A stretch of DNA of 64,000 nt from Adenophora triphylla var. japonica (lineage: Eukaryota; Streptophyta; Magnoliopsida; Asterales; Campanulaceae): contig JAFEMH010005411.1 of assembly GCA_022495995.1 (NCBI GenBank), positions 1-64,000 on the forward strand. The letters are read 5' to 3'. Below are positions 20,934-32,437 of this stretch, piece by piece. A program made the position numbers and the translations under genes. The first letter of the stretch is position 1. Every line of letters starts with the position of its first letter. The notes beneath the pieces were generated by a model. That model was not told where the DNA came from and searched no databases. It worked only from the letters and a program-made list of their open reading frames with translations.

Positions 20934-22300
20934 TGGTAGGTAAATCGCACACCTACTAAATTACTACAAGGACTCCAAATAATGTAGATAGTGAAAGTCC
21001 AGGATCGAACTCGGAGAACAAGATTGTACACGATCAAGTTACGCACACAAATGGGGGGTTTTTGTTTGTTGAATAATTATAATCCTACGACGGGAATTAA
21101 AATCTAAGTTATGAATAATAATGTAAACGAACACTTTGGATATGCAAAATTATCCCCGTCTATCAATCAATATCACCTGAATGATTCTTTCTTTCTTCTC
21201 CCTAATTACTTGATCACAAGATGTAAAATCTTTATCTCTTCTTTGTTAATAATTACTAGCGGCGACACGCTCAACTAATAATCCTAATCAATACCAAAAC
21301 CTAGCCGACACGGTCAAGATTCAAAGTATTAATCGATGAAAGATTTAAGAGATTAAGATCAAGAAATTAACCTATTATTATTTCAAATAGAATCAAAGCC
21401 AATTTTACTTTAATTACAATCCAAGATGAAACATTCAAGAATTGCAAGGATGCTACAATGATAACCCTAGTCCGACACGATAAGAGGGAAATCTAGCAAT
21501 AATCAATTCAAAGGATTAAGGGATTGATCAATTTCTCAAAACCCTAGAAATTGATTTTGAATTAAGAACAAGTAAAATTGCAATTAGGGAAGAATAATCA
21601 AAAGAAATCAAACCTCAATTGAAAGTCAAGATGGTTCAAAGATTACAAATCCAAAGCAAGAGAACTTAGCCTTCCATGGAGATTCAAAGCTTGAATATTC
21701 TTTTGAAAAGCTAATGAAAGATAAGATAACCTAAAATACTGATAGGAATTAGTATTTATACTTCCTCCCTAAACCCAAGCTAAAAAGGAAAAGAAAATAA
21801 ATTAAAAATAAAGAAAATTGCAAAAATTACGTCATTCCAGCGATCAGGGCACGACTCGTCCCTAGGGTCACGAGTCGTCCCTTGGTCTTCCTTCAATGGG
21901 GACGAGTCGTGATGTGGGGACGACTCGTCCCGATCTGCAGCCCTCTTCGAACACAGCGTCCCCCTTTGGGGAATAGTTGGGCCAAAGGGGGACGACTCGT
22001 CCCCTGAACCAAAATCCCTGATTTCTTCACATTTTCTCTTCAGTCCTTGGCTCGCTTCCGAACCACCTTGGCTTGACTTCCATGGAGTAACTTTGATGAA
22101 CTTTGAGCAACACTTGAGGACCAAAAACACTTACATCCAAAGACTATCTAAGAATTCTCTCAATTTACATCTTTTATCTCAAAATCCTCACAATACATAA
22201 TATCACTCAAAAGACATCAAACCAAACAAATTACATGGAAATAACACAAAATAATACCGGAAAACATAGGAATTACATAGAACAAATCCGTGTTATCACA
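20934..22300 (-). mobile_element. 5' LTR of the Athila element
   Basis: On the - strand the LTR runs from TGTGATAACACGG (22,300) to CCTACCA (20,934), 1,367 bp, with TG...CA ends. The promoter lies at 21,753-22,004. To the right, AACCCCTTTAAAATCATG of the element B LTR resumes at once. No second Athila LTR is present in the window, so age cannot be estimated from LTR divergence. Confidence 0.88.
21753..22004 (-). promoter_or_regulatory. Athila LTR promoter: five ACGASTCGT palindromes and TATA box
   Basis: Palindromic sites lie at 21,851-21,859, 21,870-21,878, 21,902-21,910, 21,917-21,931 (GGGACGACTCGTCCC) and 21,988-22,004 (GGGGACGACTCGTCCCC). TATAAATA on the - strand is at 21,760-21,753, about 90 bp downstream of the nearest site. 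Confidence 0.75.
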
Positions 22301-22877
22301 AACCCCTTTAAAATCATGTTTTCCTTCTTGAGAAGTTGCTGTCCAGTAGCAATTTTCTAAGACCCCAGTCCATGGTCTAATTTTTTGGACACAGATAAAC
22401 TTGGAATTTGGTGTTTACTACAAAAAACTTTTTGTAGCCAACATCTATATCTTTCTAGACATATTTTTACTTTATTTTTGGCGTGAGTAAAACTCCATTT
22501 TTCAAATTTTCCTTTAAAGGTCAGTTCATCAGTCTCTGGAAATCCAGATTTCACATCTGAGATTTCCAGAAGGTTTTGGTCCACCAAATCATCTTCAAAA
22601 TGGGAAGTTCTTTTACACAAACCTTATTTAAGGTGTTTTGAACATTTTTCATTCTTGTACTTTTCCAAGATTCTGGAGTTTTCAAGCCCTAAAGTCCATT
22701 TCAAAATCAAGTGTCCACTGCCTTTTTCATTCTGGCAGAAATGGTTTTCAACTTCCAAAAATCTTTTGAGTACCAAATCTCAACCCAAAAATCACACCAA
22801 AAATCATGGGATCTGTCCAAAGTCTAATAAAGAATTCTAAATTTTTACTTTCCTCAGTTTCAACTTATTTTGGCCAA

Positions 22878-22908
<31 letters not shown>

Positions 22909-23095
22909 AATAAATGGTTTTTAGCTTGGAATACTCGTTTTACGAGGCATTCCGGGCGCACACTAACGTCCTTCCCGGCGTGTAACGTGACCTCCGAACC
23001 CAAATCTCTAATCTCGGGTATTTTTCAAAGTTTTGGCCCTTAAAACAAAAATGGCGTGGCGACTCCGTTTGATTTCAAAAATCGGGTACATCACA
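22301..23095 (+). mobile_element. 5' LTR of element B, right part only
   Basis: The stretch matches 33,517-34,307 of B's 3' LTR with about 29 differences by eye (near 3.7%). It ends TACATCACA. The left 1,080 bp, which would hold the TATA box, are missing because Athila inserted here and the far side was lost. B therefore has no promoter at its 5' end. A (CA)n run lies at 22,881-22,908. TGGCGACTCCG at 23,057-23,067 copies the start of the primer binding site. Confidence 0.93.
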
Positions 23096-23096
23096 G

Positions 23097-23114
23097 TGGC
23101 GACTCCGCTGGGGA
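23097..23114 (+). other. Primer binding site of element B (tRNA-Arg type)
   Basis: TGGCGACTCCGCTGGGGA starts one base behind the LTR. It fits the tRNA-Arg type site typical of Ogre/Tat elements. Confidence 0.88.
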
Positions 23115-24735
23115 AGAATAAGCTTTTTCTAAAAAAAATGATATTTGGTATATTGGTGGAAACCATTAAACTTCCCGTTATCGCCTCCTAACACGAGTCG
23201 GGGATAAATTGTGGTTTAACAATCCCACGTACCGGTATTATTGTTTTAAAAAAAAAAAGAAAAGCTTTTGAGGGTCAAGCTTCCGTCCCGGCATTAAAAA
23301 TCATTTGTTGTGTGTGTTGATTTTTGCACATTTTCGTGTTTGTTTTGGCCGCCTCGGAAAAAGTTAAAATTTTGACTGTCGAAATCATGTCCCTAACTGT
23401 TGGAATTTTTGTGCTTATGTGCTTATGTGTGCATTTACTTTCAAAAAAAAGATTTCAAAAAAAAAAAGAATTTCAAAAAAAAAAGAATTTCAAAAAAAAA
23501 AAGAATTTCATAAAAAAAAAAGAATTTCAAAAAAAAAAGAATTTCAAAAAAAAAAGAATTTCCAAAAAAAAAAAGAAGAAAAATTTTCAAAAAAAAAATC
23601 ATGCATCATACTTTTTAAGACACATGAAAAATTTCTATTTTACTCAGAAAAAGAAAGATAGACTGCTTGCACACTACGCGCACGTTGACCGTACACTGCA
23701 CACTACGTCCATAACCCGGAGAAATCCTTGTCGCGGCCCGTTTGGTCTTATTACGCCTCTCGGTGCAAGCACAGGACTACCCAAACATCCCATGGAGCCT
23801 CGTGTCGACCATTTACTTGTCCGTGACACACTTTGTCCGAGACCCGGTTGGTTTTTAGTCCGGTCTGTGTCATGCCCTGTCTGTGTATAGACCTTTCCTT
23901 TCAAGCCTTTGTCGGCACACCGACTCAATATCTTTCGGGGACCCTAATCAGTCGAAGTTCTGCCGGTTTTCCGCCGCAGACTTTGACCAAGATATTGACC
24001 GGCGCCTTGACTTCGCCCGATCGGCACAAATTATACACCGACTCCCAAAGATTGACACCGAGTCATCAAGGATTAATGATTATTCCATGCCTAATTACGG
24101 CCTAATTGATGACAAATCAAGATCAATCGTGGACATTTATCATCCAAATCATGCCGACTTTTTGTCGAGCCCTCGGACATGATCTTGACTTTGACGTCGG
24201 CCTTGTCCGTAATTTACATCGAATGCTCGTTAAGACTCGATTACCCGCCGACTTTTAGGATCGTTTTTCTTTCGGTCGGTGGGACCCGCTTGCCCTATAG
24301 GACCCTCGCCCTGGCCGCCCACCCTGGGAGGTCGAAATACGGTGGGAATACGAGGGGCTTATAGACGTAGTGACGGGGCCCACCGATCCAGATCCGAGTA
24401 GTTTGCGAAAAAGAAGAGCAATCTTTTCCAACCGATTAGGTTAATAAAACATGTTTTAAGTAAACAAGAGCAAATAACTGCATGTTGCATGAGCCCAAAG
24501 CCCAAACACCTACCCACCTTCAATTCCCAAACATCTGAACCCTCGTGTCTTTCCCCCCGCAGCTTCGCACAAAGCTTGGTTTCGGGCACTGGGTCACCGT
24601 TTGATCAGTTGGGAAGAGTCAAGCGCATCGTCGCCTTCACCGTTTGTTCCGACTCCGGTTTCGTAATGTCTGCATCACCGGTAACGATGGGGACAACGTC
24701 ACTCCGCCTCTTGGGACTCCTCAAACAGAACCGCA
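23115..24735 (+). other. Leader of element B, no gene
   Basis: Untranslated leader between the primer binding site and gag. It includes an A-rich tract (23,443-23,600). Open frames here arise from low-complexity sequence or chance. Long leaders are usual in Ogre/Tat elements. Confidence 0.6.
23443..23600 (+). repeat. Low-complexity AAAAAGAATTTC repeat
   Basis: Units of GAATTTC followed by 9-12 A recur about eight times. The lysine-rich frames they create are not genes. Confidence 0.85.
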
Positions 24736-26920
24736 ATGGAATCGCTAGCCGAACAGATGAGAGTGCGACAGAAGCCTGGTGAGCCGGCCTTATGGAGGCT
24801 ATCAAAAGCCATGGATTGGCCGCCAGCCTCAATCCTGATGGCACCTTCACTGTGGAAGAAGAGGAAGACCTCAATCCCGCTCTTGGTCAACCCAACTACT
24901 CCAGGATGCCACCACCGGCCTCCCACGGTACTACCACCAGAGCCCATGCTCCTCGATCTCTGGGTCAGCCAGCTCCCCAACCGGCACCACCGGATCCACG
25001 CAGCCTGACGGACGAGCGCCCGTAATGCCTCAGTGGGGACAAAGTCGCACGAAATGCCTTCCCATGGTTGGGGATACCCCGGAATGCCACATGAAATTGG
25101 GCTCCCGCCTCAGCTTGGGACCAATCAATCCGGACTTTCGCAGCAACGGTTTGGAATGCCACCACAGTTTGGTTCGGGGCAACAGTCAGGAGCCCTTCCT
25201 CAGAATGATGCTAGCTCAGCTGCTCCTCACACAGCTTTCACAAATCTATGTATCACTCAGGGTTCGATGGGTTACCAAACCTCCATCCCGGTTTCATCAG
25301 AATCACCAGGACCGCAGTATCCCCCTGGTTACACACCCTCGCCACAAGCAGCCATGCAATTCAACAACCAGGGACAGCAGCCCGCACTCAAGCCTACTTA
25401 CGGGCCTCACCCTGGAAATCCGAGCTATCCAGCTACCTCAGATCTGCCTCCATCTTCTCTCGCCGATTGGAAGCCAACAAAGAAGTCGCCGGGTTCTATC
25501 CCTTTGCCCAAGCTCCTACCTATACTCCCTGGGTAATTTGGGCCAAGGACGGGTTTTCACCTATGCTTCGGGATATGGTATCCCTTCCACCAATGCACCA
25601 CCAACAGCCTAGTCCTCTTCCTAGCTCAAATATCGGCTCGAGCATTCCCGCTCCACCTTTGGATCCCCAATTGGCTTGGTTTATGGAGCAACACAAGGAA
25701 ATGAAAGCGCAGATCACTGAATTGACCGTCAAAAAGAACACCGCTCTTCGGCCTACGCATCCCGACTCGATTGTACCCCTGCCTCACAAGTTCGTAATGC
25801 CCAATCTCGAATCCTTTGATGGAAGTACGTGCCCTAAAACTCACTTGGACACCTATACTTTGGCAATGAAAGCCAAGGGATGCACAAACCAGAATTGGGC
25901 CGACTACTTCAGCCTCTCTTTGAAGTCGTGGGCTTTGAAATGGTTTTTCCGATTGCAAACTGGGTTAGGGCTACTTGGGAACAGATTACCGGTATTTCAC
26001 GAGATAAGTATAAAGCCAACTTGGAATGGGAAACAAACAGAGTTGACCTGCGACAACGATGCGGCGCCTTGATGAGAATATTGGGGATTTCTATAAAAGG
26101 TGGAACACGAAGCTTAGTGAAATAGCCATTCCTCCCTCTCGACGAGGAGCGCTTAGACATCTTTCGGTCATGCTTGAAGCCGCATTTGAGAGCTTCCCTC
26201 GGCCACTTCCCCTACGCCGACTTACGTGCAATGGTTAATTCCGGGCTAAGTTCGAAAAGGCTTACAATCGCGGCAAGTTGTTGCACTCGCACATATACCG
26301 GGTTTCTTCCACCTCCAACACGGCTCCCGCCCAATCAAAAGGTAAAGAAGTGATTAGCTATGCGGGACAGATCAGAACAATGCCACTTCCTTTGTTCCCA
26401 AGAAACCTGATGCATCCAGATCCCGGCTCCAAGACTTGAGAAACTTTGGGATGCCTTTGAGTGATATCTTCAGAGGTTTGGTGAGAGAAGGTTTGCTCCG
26501 GCCCTTGGAAAATTATCACTTAGAAACCCCAATGCTCCTTTGGATACCTCCAAGCATTGTGCCTTTCATCGCACTCACGGGCACTTGACAGATGATTGCG
26601 TCCCCCTGAAAAAGGCAATCCAAAATTTGATTGAACAAGGGAGGTTAGAGGTTCCTGAAGGGCCTAATATCATCAATAACCCGCTCCCCAGAAATAACAA
26701 CATGAATGTCAACATGATCGAGTTTGGTGGTTCAAGACTTGGGAACATAATGGAATTTGACTCACCCCTTTGCGAGGTCAATGAACCAGTCATCACAGGC
26801 AAGGAAAATGGTTGGATTGAGCAAGAAACTGACAAAGAAGTCCGGATGGGAAGACCTGCGATAGCTCCCGTCTCCAGCATCGAAGAATGGATACATGGTC
26901 CAGCATCAAAGAGCGGCTAG
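24736..26920 (+). pseudogene. Tat-type gag of element B, frameshifted
   Basis: The likely start at 24,736 gives MESLAEQMRVRQKP and then shifts frame. A Pro/Gln/Gly-rich region follows (25,033-25,500). Next comes the gag core, with FVMPNLESFDGSTCPKTHLD near 25,792-25,850 and a WALKWFFRL-type helix, broken again near 25,950. The last frame (26,540-26,920) has CAFHRTHGHLTDDC, the knuckle-like motif typical of Tat gag, then LKKAIQNLIEQGRLEVP. The stop at 26,918-26,920 is followed by no protease, RT or integrase. B is thus a gag-only, non-autonomous or deleted element. Confidence 0.83.
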
Positions 26921-29900
26921 GCTAGGGGCTACCTATCTCTAAAATAGTCTTTTAGTCAACCTTCGTAGGTTCTAGTATTTTTCTTTCACCTACGTCCATC
27001 TTGGACACTTGTCGGTTTTGTCCACCTCGAATGTTGTGGAAAGATAGCTTAACTATCATTTAAAATTTATATATATATAAGTCTTTCTTCTTTTCTTGCT
27101 AGACTCGAGACATCACTTGCACACCCACGTTACGCTTAATTGAAATGGTTTTATCCTAGATGATCACTTGTGCTGCTCAACCACTAATTCTTTGAAATGA
27201 TTAATATTTAAATTAATTGGAGTGAGAAAATCAATTGATATCCCTCTCAAATTGGGGCTTACCAACTCCCCATCTTGTATATCATATGCTCACATCCCTT
27301 TCATCAGCCTCATCATCTCGTTGTTCGATGAATTTGCATGGATCTTTTCTCATTTAAAGCTTAAGCAAGCAATGAAGACTTAATCTCAGGTCATCCGGTA
27401 GGGATTGCGGTTGAAGCCTTTCACCCATAGGAAAGCCATTACCTCACCCTCACTAAACACTACCCCTTCATTTCAAGATAGGCATGTTTTGAAACCCTGT
27501 TTAGCCATCACCTTTGCTCCTTATTGAGAGAAGTCCATGCAACGCCAAAGAAGTTAGCGTCGAGAGTCGGCGATGCATAAAATGTTCAAGTTGTGAAGGA
27601 AGGAAAGATAATTCTCAACTCCTCAAAGAGGCCTTCCGAATTCTCAAAAGAATGATTTTAAAATCCTCACAATCTCGGATATAATTCCAAGCTCCTCAGG
27701 AAGCCTTCCAAAAAAAAAAAAAAAAAGGGGCTCTCCAATGATCAAAAAGGAGCCCGAATTCTCGCAAGTTCACAAAAGTTCTCGATAGCTTGGACTTCCT
27801 CTTATCATTACCTTAAACCAATCCCAAGCCATCCTCTTAATTTCGGAGGATACTCCCATCACCACTACCCTCGCCTTTGGCCAAGGTCAAAATTTGACCT
27901 CTCATCCTTAGGGGCAATCAATCTTCCCTGCCATAGATTTTCCAAACACATCCCTGCAAGCCAACCTCTCATCATTAGAGGTTCAGTCAGCAAAAGGCCC
28001 AGCCAACCTCTCATCTTAAGAGGTCATGATTTTCCAAATCACCCGATGGCCGATCGAAGCCCGGAAACCCAGCTGCAATTCCTATCGGATAGCAATTTCA
28101 TCGTAATCAAATTAATATTTCATTGCTTGCTTAAATTGGAATCTAATCCATTTTGGTTCAAAATTACCAATCAAAGATTGTGCAAATTCAAATTTGATTC
28201 ATGTGAGCATAATTCATTTCTACTCCACAAACACTTGCCGTGGATGTCCCACTGGGGCTTCGCATCCGTGTCTTTCATGGAAACTCTAAGGGAATATGTT
28301 ATTCGAATCTCCAATCCTCAAATTCCCAAAAGAACCTCAAAGTCTTGAATTTTCACACTCATTCTCTCTTCATTCGGGATAAGCCCGAACTACGGCGACC
28401 TGAGCTCTTCATAATGGAGGGAACGTAGGCAACCAGAAATGGTCCGGTCGAAATCACAAACAAATTTCAAAAAAAAAATCCGTTCTCATCAAGGATTGTC
28501 CCTATACACTTTCCGCCCTTCCGAGCTTGATTCTCGATATCAGTTGGTTTTCTCCTTGTGATTAATCAAAATATTTGTTCATATCAGATTTAGGAGTTGA
28601 ATAACCCGAACATTAACAAAAGGTCTTCAGCAGCTTTGTGATCATCACGAATAAGACAAGTTTTCAAGTGTCTCGACAAGTCTTCTCTTTCTACATTATA
28701 GGAAGGTAGAGCCAAACACTGTTTTTCTGTCAGCAGGGGCTTCCATACACGTTTCCACACCTTATTATGTTTATACTCTCTCAAAAGAGTCAAACCAAAA
28801 AGCGAGAGTGTCATACACAAATTCGGGAGAAATTCCCACCTTTCAAAAGATATGCCCCTGCACGTAAATATTTCTGAGTCCTGTCCAGTAACTGGTTGAC
28901 TAAGGTCTGAAAAGATGGGTGCCTCCTCTGTTAGACTACTCTGAATTTCTTCACGCTGGGGCTTTGCTAAGCGGTTCTCCCAGGTTTTCATGTATCAGCT
29001 CTTCAAGCTGGGGCTTATATAGCCATCTTTGGGTCCACATTAGGTTCTTCACTACGAGATAAATTCGATCTTCATCAGATTATTCTCAGGATCGCTTTGC
29101 ATTACCAATCAGATTGGGACTCGGCTAATTATGTCAGAATCACAACGGGGTTATAAGATTAGGGCCTCGCCAAGTCACTGCTTCGAAATCTGGACTTTGC
29201 CAAGCTGGTCCTCTGGACCTGAATTTTATCAAGCTACAAGAAAGGTCTAGTCACATCAACAACTAGATTTTCCAGCTTCAGAACTTGGTACATAGTAGCT
29301 TCCCGTAGCGTCGGAATCTAAGATCTAGGTTTCACCCGGCATTAGCAATTTCATCAAATCATTCTCCGAACAAGGTTTCGGCCAAGTCACGGCTCACCCA
29401 AATGCAAGAAGTTTCACTCGTATCGACGTCGGCATCAGCTTCGAATGACCAAGATTGAGAGGAAAAATTCCAATTAAGACCCGGGATCCGAATCCAATCT
29501 CATCAAGATTGAGGTCCATGTGTTACTGTTAACAAAACCTCATCAACAACCACTGTTTAAATCACGATCGAGGGCTCTCACCTCCCCCACCTGCTCAAAA
29601 TCTGTTTCAAATAGTCTCCAGACACATACATCCCAATGCATCCCCTCTCATCGCCATGCATCCCCACAAAAATCTCCCAAGGGCTCATGTAGCATGCACA
29701 AAACTTGAATCAATAGGAACAATCCTAAGTGATTGAAGATCATAAATTCCCTGCCAAAAGCTTAGGCTAAGTGCATCTTCGAAAGCAAGTAAATGCATCA
29801 TCTCGCACACATATGCAGTGATACTCTCACAATCATTTTTGGCTCTATGCATGCATCTGTCATCATGAATTTCATATATGCATCTTCCTCTTCACTAACG

Positions 29901-30032
29901 AATGCAGGAATTCAAACGTGAAATCAAATCCCCCTTTTCGGCAAGGATGATCTTCACCAAAGACGACCTCCAATGTCCACAAATGGATGAAAATAGCCCC
30001 CAATAGATGACTCCGGCCATGTGCACCACTGG
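26921..30032. other. Long non-coding 3' region of element B
   Basis: About 3.1 kb without a recognised gene. It contains a poly-A run at 27,712-27,727, repeated ACCTCTCATC segments (27,890-28,025) and the post-pol version of the GAACTACG motif (28,387-28,435, ending GGAACGTAGGCAACC). A 133-codon - strand frame (28,590-28,991) has no similarity I recognise and no upstream palindrome; I do not call it. If B once had pol and antisense genes, they would have been lost here. Confidence 0.5.
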
Positions 30033-30378
30033 GTGGCCGAGACGCCAAGTTCTCAAATACAATTCGGTCAGAGACGCCAAGTTCTCAAAATACAAATCGG
30101 TCAGAGACGCCAAGTTCTCAAATACAAATCGGTCAGAGACGCCAAGTTCTCAAATACAGTTCGGTCAGAGACGCCAAGTTCTCAAATACAATTCGGTCAG
30201 AGACGCCAAGTTCTCAAATACAAATCGGTCAGGGACGCCAAGTTCTCAGATACAATTCGGTTACAGACACCAAGTTCTCAAATACAGTTCGGTCAGAGAC
30301 GCCAAGTTCTCAAATACAATTCGGTCAGAGACGCCATGTTCTCAAATACAAATCGGTCAGAGACACCAAGTTCTCAAA
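30033..30378 (+). repeat. Tandem array, 32-bp period, about 11 copies
   Basis: The unit is GAGACGCCAAGTTCTCAAAT plus ACAAATCGGTCA. Because 32 is not a multiple of three, the long open frames across it cycle through all frames and are not genes. Confidence 0.93.
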
Positions 30379-30654
30379 AGCAAGAAGTCCCAATGTGAAG
30401 ACAAACTCAACAACTTCTACAAGGTTGACAATCACCAGCAAGATGCAGACTCAACCAAACTCCTCCTTCAGGTCAAAATGCCTCCAAAGACAGAAAATCG
30501 TCAGCAGAAACCGTCCCACGAACGGCAACCCAACAACTCTTCATCAACATCAGCCGTAGCCTCAGTCCTTCCGGCAGCTACAGGTAAGCACAGCACAGGT
30601 ATGAAAGCATATCTTAGTCAACTACTTTTCTAAAAGAACATTATCACCAAATCT

Positions 30655-30770
30655 TAGGGTGACTTCCCAAAAATAGTCAATTCTTAGGGAGACTTCCCAA
30701 AAATAGTCAAATCTTAGGGCGACTTTCCAAAAACAGTCAAACCTCGGGTGACTCCCAAATACCGTCAAAC
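30655..30770 (+). repeat. First block of the 30-bp GTGACTTCCC repeat
   Basis: About four copies of AGGGYGACTTCCCAAAAATA followed by GTCAAATCTT. The block resumes at 31,621. Confidence 0.85.
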
Positions 30771-30797
30771 CATCAAAGACCATCCCCAGCAGTTTTC

Positions 30798-30842
30798 GAA
30801 CTACGTCCAGGATTGATTCCCACTCGGGATACGTAGGCAGCC
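30798..30842 (+). other. GAACTACG motif copy, element B
   Basis: GAACTACG, GATTGATTCC and CGGGATACGTAGGCAGCC in order, followed by AGGTCCAGCC and GGTCACC. It lies between two blocks of the same 30-bp repeat. Confidence 0.85.
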
Positions 30843-30954
30843 TACCATAGGTCCAGCCGCTCGACCAACACGGTCACCCTTTTCCCCGATAATCATCGTA
30901 AACTCTAATCTTCCCCTGCGAGAATGCCCTCAAATAGTCTCCTAAAACCTCGAC

Positions 30955-31245
30955 TTAGGATCATACTTCTGAACTAGGTCCACATTTAGGTTCATACTCC
31001 TGAACTGAGTCCCCACTTAGGTTCATATTCCTGAACTGAAACCCCGACTTAGGATCATACTCCTGAACTAGGTCCCCATTTAGGTTCATACTCCTGAACT
31101 GAGTCCCCACTTAGGTTCATACTCCTGAGCTAAGCCCCCATTTAGGTTCATACTCCTGAACTGAGTCCTCATTTAGGTTCATACTCCTGAACTAAATTCT
31201 CATTTAGGTTCATACTTCTGAACTAAACCTCAGCTTAGGTTCATC
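30955..31245 (+). repeat. Tandem array, about 31-bp period, 9-10 copies
   Basis: The unit is TTAGGTTCATACTCCTGAAC followed by TGAGTCCCCA, with moderate divergence among copies. Confidence 0.88.
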
Positions 31246-31306
31246 CCCAACAAAAGGATACGAACATCGAAGGAAATCATTTCAAAACAAGTTGATACCT
31301 CCAGAT

Positions 31307-31558
31307 CACCCTTTGTCAAGGCTCGAGGCACCTAAGACGCCATCATCAAGGTTCAAGGCACCTAAGACGCCATCATCAAGGTTCAAGGCACCTAAGACGC
31401 CATCACCAAGGTTCAAGGCACCTAAGACGCCATCATCAAGATTTGAGGCACCTAAGACGCCATCATCAAGGTTCGAGGCACCTAAGACGCCATCATCCAG
31501 GTTCGAGGCACCTAAAACGCCATCATTAAGGTTTGAAGCACCTAAAACGCTATCACAC
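31307..31558 (+). repeat. Tandem array, 30-bp period, about 8 copies
   Basis: The unit is AAGGTTCAAGGCACCTAAGA followed by CGCCATCATC. Its period of ten codons makes open frames on both strands, which I reject as genes. A stray copy lies at 32,240-32,268. Confidence 0.93.
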
Positions 31559-31620
31559 ACGACATGAGGAAAGCGATAAATCGCAATCATCCCCTAATTC
31601 GACAAACCGAAACCACTACC

Positions 31621-32013
31621 AGGGCGACTTCCCAAAAATAGTCAAATCATAGGGTGACTTCCCAAAAATATTCAAGTCATAGGGCGACTTCCCAAAAATA
31701 GTCAAATCTTAGGGCGACTTCCCAAAAATAGTCAAGTCATAGGGCGACTTCCCAAAAATAGTCAAATCTTAGGGCGACTTCCCGAAAATAGTCAAATCTT
31801 AGGGTGACTTCCCCAAAATAGTCAAACCATAGGGTGACTTCCCAAAAATAGTCAGATCATAGGGTGACTTCCCCAAAATAGTCAAACCACAGGGTGACTC
31901 CCCAAAAATAGTCAGATCTCAGGGTGACTTCCCAAAAATAGTCAGATCTTAGGGTGACTTCCCAAAAATAGTCAAACCATAGGGCGACTTCCCAAAAATA
32001 GTCAAATCTTAGG
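31621..32013 (+). repeat. Second block of the 30-bp GTGACTTCCC repeat, 13 copies
   Basis: Same unit as at 30,655. Variants at the two ends of each unit (TCATAGGGC, TCTTAGGGC, CCATAGGGT) are mixed, as in a homogenising array. Confidence 0.93.
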
Positions 32014-32042
32014 GTCGACGACTGAAGATGGTCGAAAAACCC

Positions 32043-32330
32043 GAACTACGACTGGCTTGATTCCTCTTAAGGATACGTAGGTAGCCTATCGTTAGGTTCA
32101 GCCATCCGACCGAAAATGGTCATTCCTATCCCCTGCAGAGCGGATATACAATTCCAGCCACCCGACCAAAACGGTCACCCTCTCCTTCTTATCCCCAGCA
32201 GAGTTTTTCTCCAGCAACCGACTGCAGAACTCGCTCATCAGGTTCGAGGCACCTAAAACGCCATCATCTCCAGGGTCAAAGACCCGAACTACGATCGGCT
32301 TGATTCCTCTTAAGGATACGTAGGTAGCCT
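32043..32330 (+). other. Two GAACTACG motif copies before the B polypurine tract
   Basis: GAACTACG, GGCTTGATTCCTCTTAAGG and ATACGTAGGTAGCC occur at 32,043-32,086 and again at 32,286-32,330, nearly identical to each other. Each is followed by AGGTTCAGCC. Confidence 0.88.
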
Positions 32331-32397
32331 ATTAAATAGGTTCAGCCACTCGATCACTTGATCATCCTGCCAAATATGGAGCCTTACTCTTATCGAC

Positions 32398-32437
32398 GAC
32401 CCCGCTTCCTTCGGAAGCGCCGTCGCCGAGGGGCTAC
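32398..32437 (+). other. Polypurine tract region of element B
   Basis: GCTTCCTTCGGAAGC forms a 6-bp stem with a 3-base loop. It is followed by CGCCGAGGGGCTAC, which ends at the LTR start. GACCCC before the stem could pair with the GGGG. Confidence 0.78.

Larger units (their letters stand above)
13647..22300 (-). mobile_element. Athila-type Ty3/gypsy element, 3' end missing
   Basis: On the - strand the order is 5' LTR (22,300-20,934), Asp-tRNA primer binding site, decayed gag, protease, RT, RNase H, integrase, a second promoter region and an env-like gene that is cut at about 13,647. Its 3' LTR is absent. The 5' end lies inside a Tat-type LTR (element B), whose sequence continues at 22,301, so Athila inserted into B. 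The left border joins the LTR of element A and must be a later deletion or rearrangement. Confidence 0.87.

Noticed and set aside
23324..23890. Lysine-rich 188-codon frame
   Set aside because: It arises from AAAAAGAATTTC low-complexity sequence in the leader of B.
28590..28991. 133-codon - strand frame in element B
   Set aside because: No recognised domain, no palindrome or TATA box upstream and no homologue in A, C or E; chance remains the simplest view.
30007..30633. Repetitive 208-codon frame (RDAKFSNT-type repeats)
   Set aside because: It is created by a 32-bp array that passes through all three frames; both overlapping frames look alike.
31292..31567. Proline-rich KAPKTPSSRF repeat frame and its - strand partner
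   Set aside because: A 30-bp array leaves frames open on both strands; no start context or relatives.
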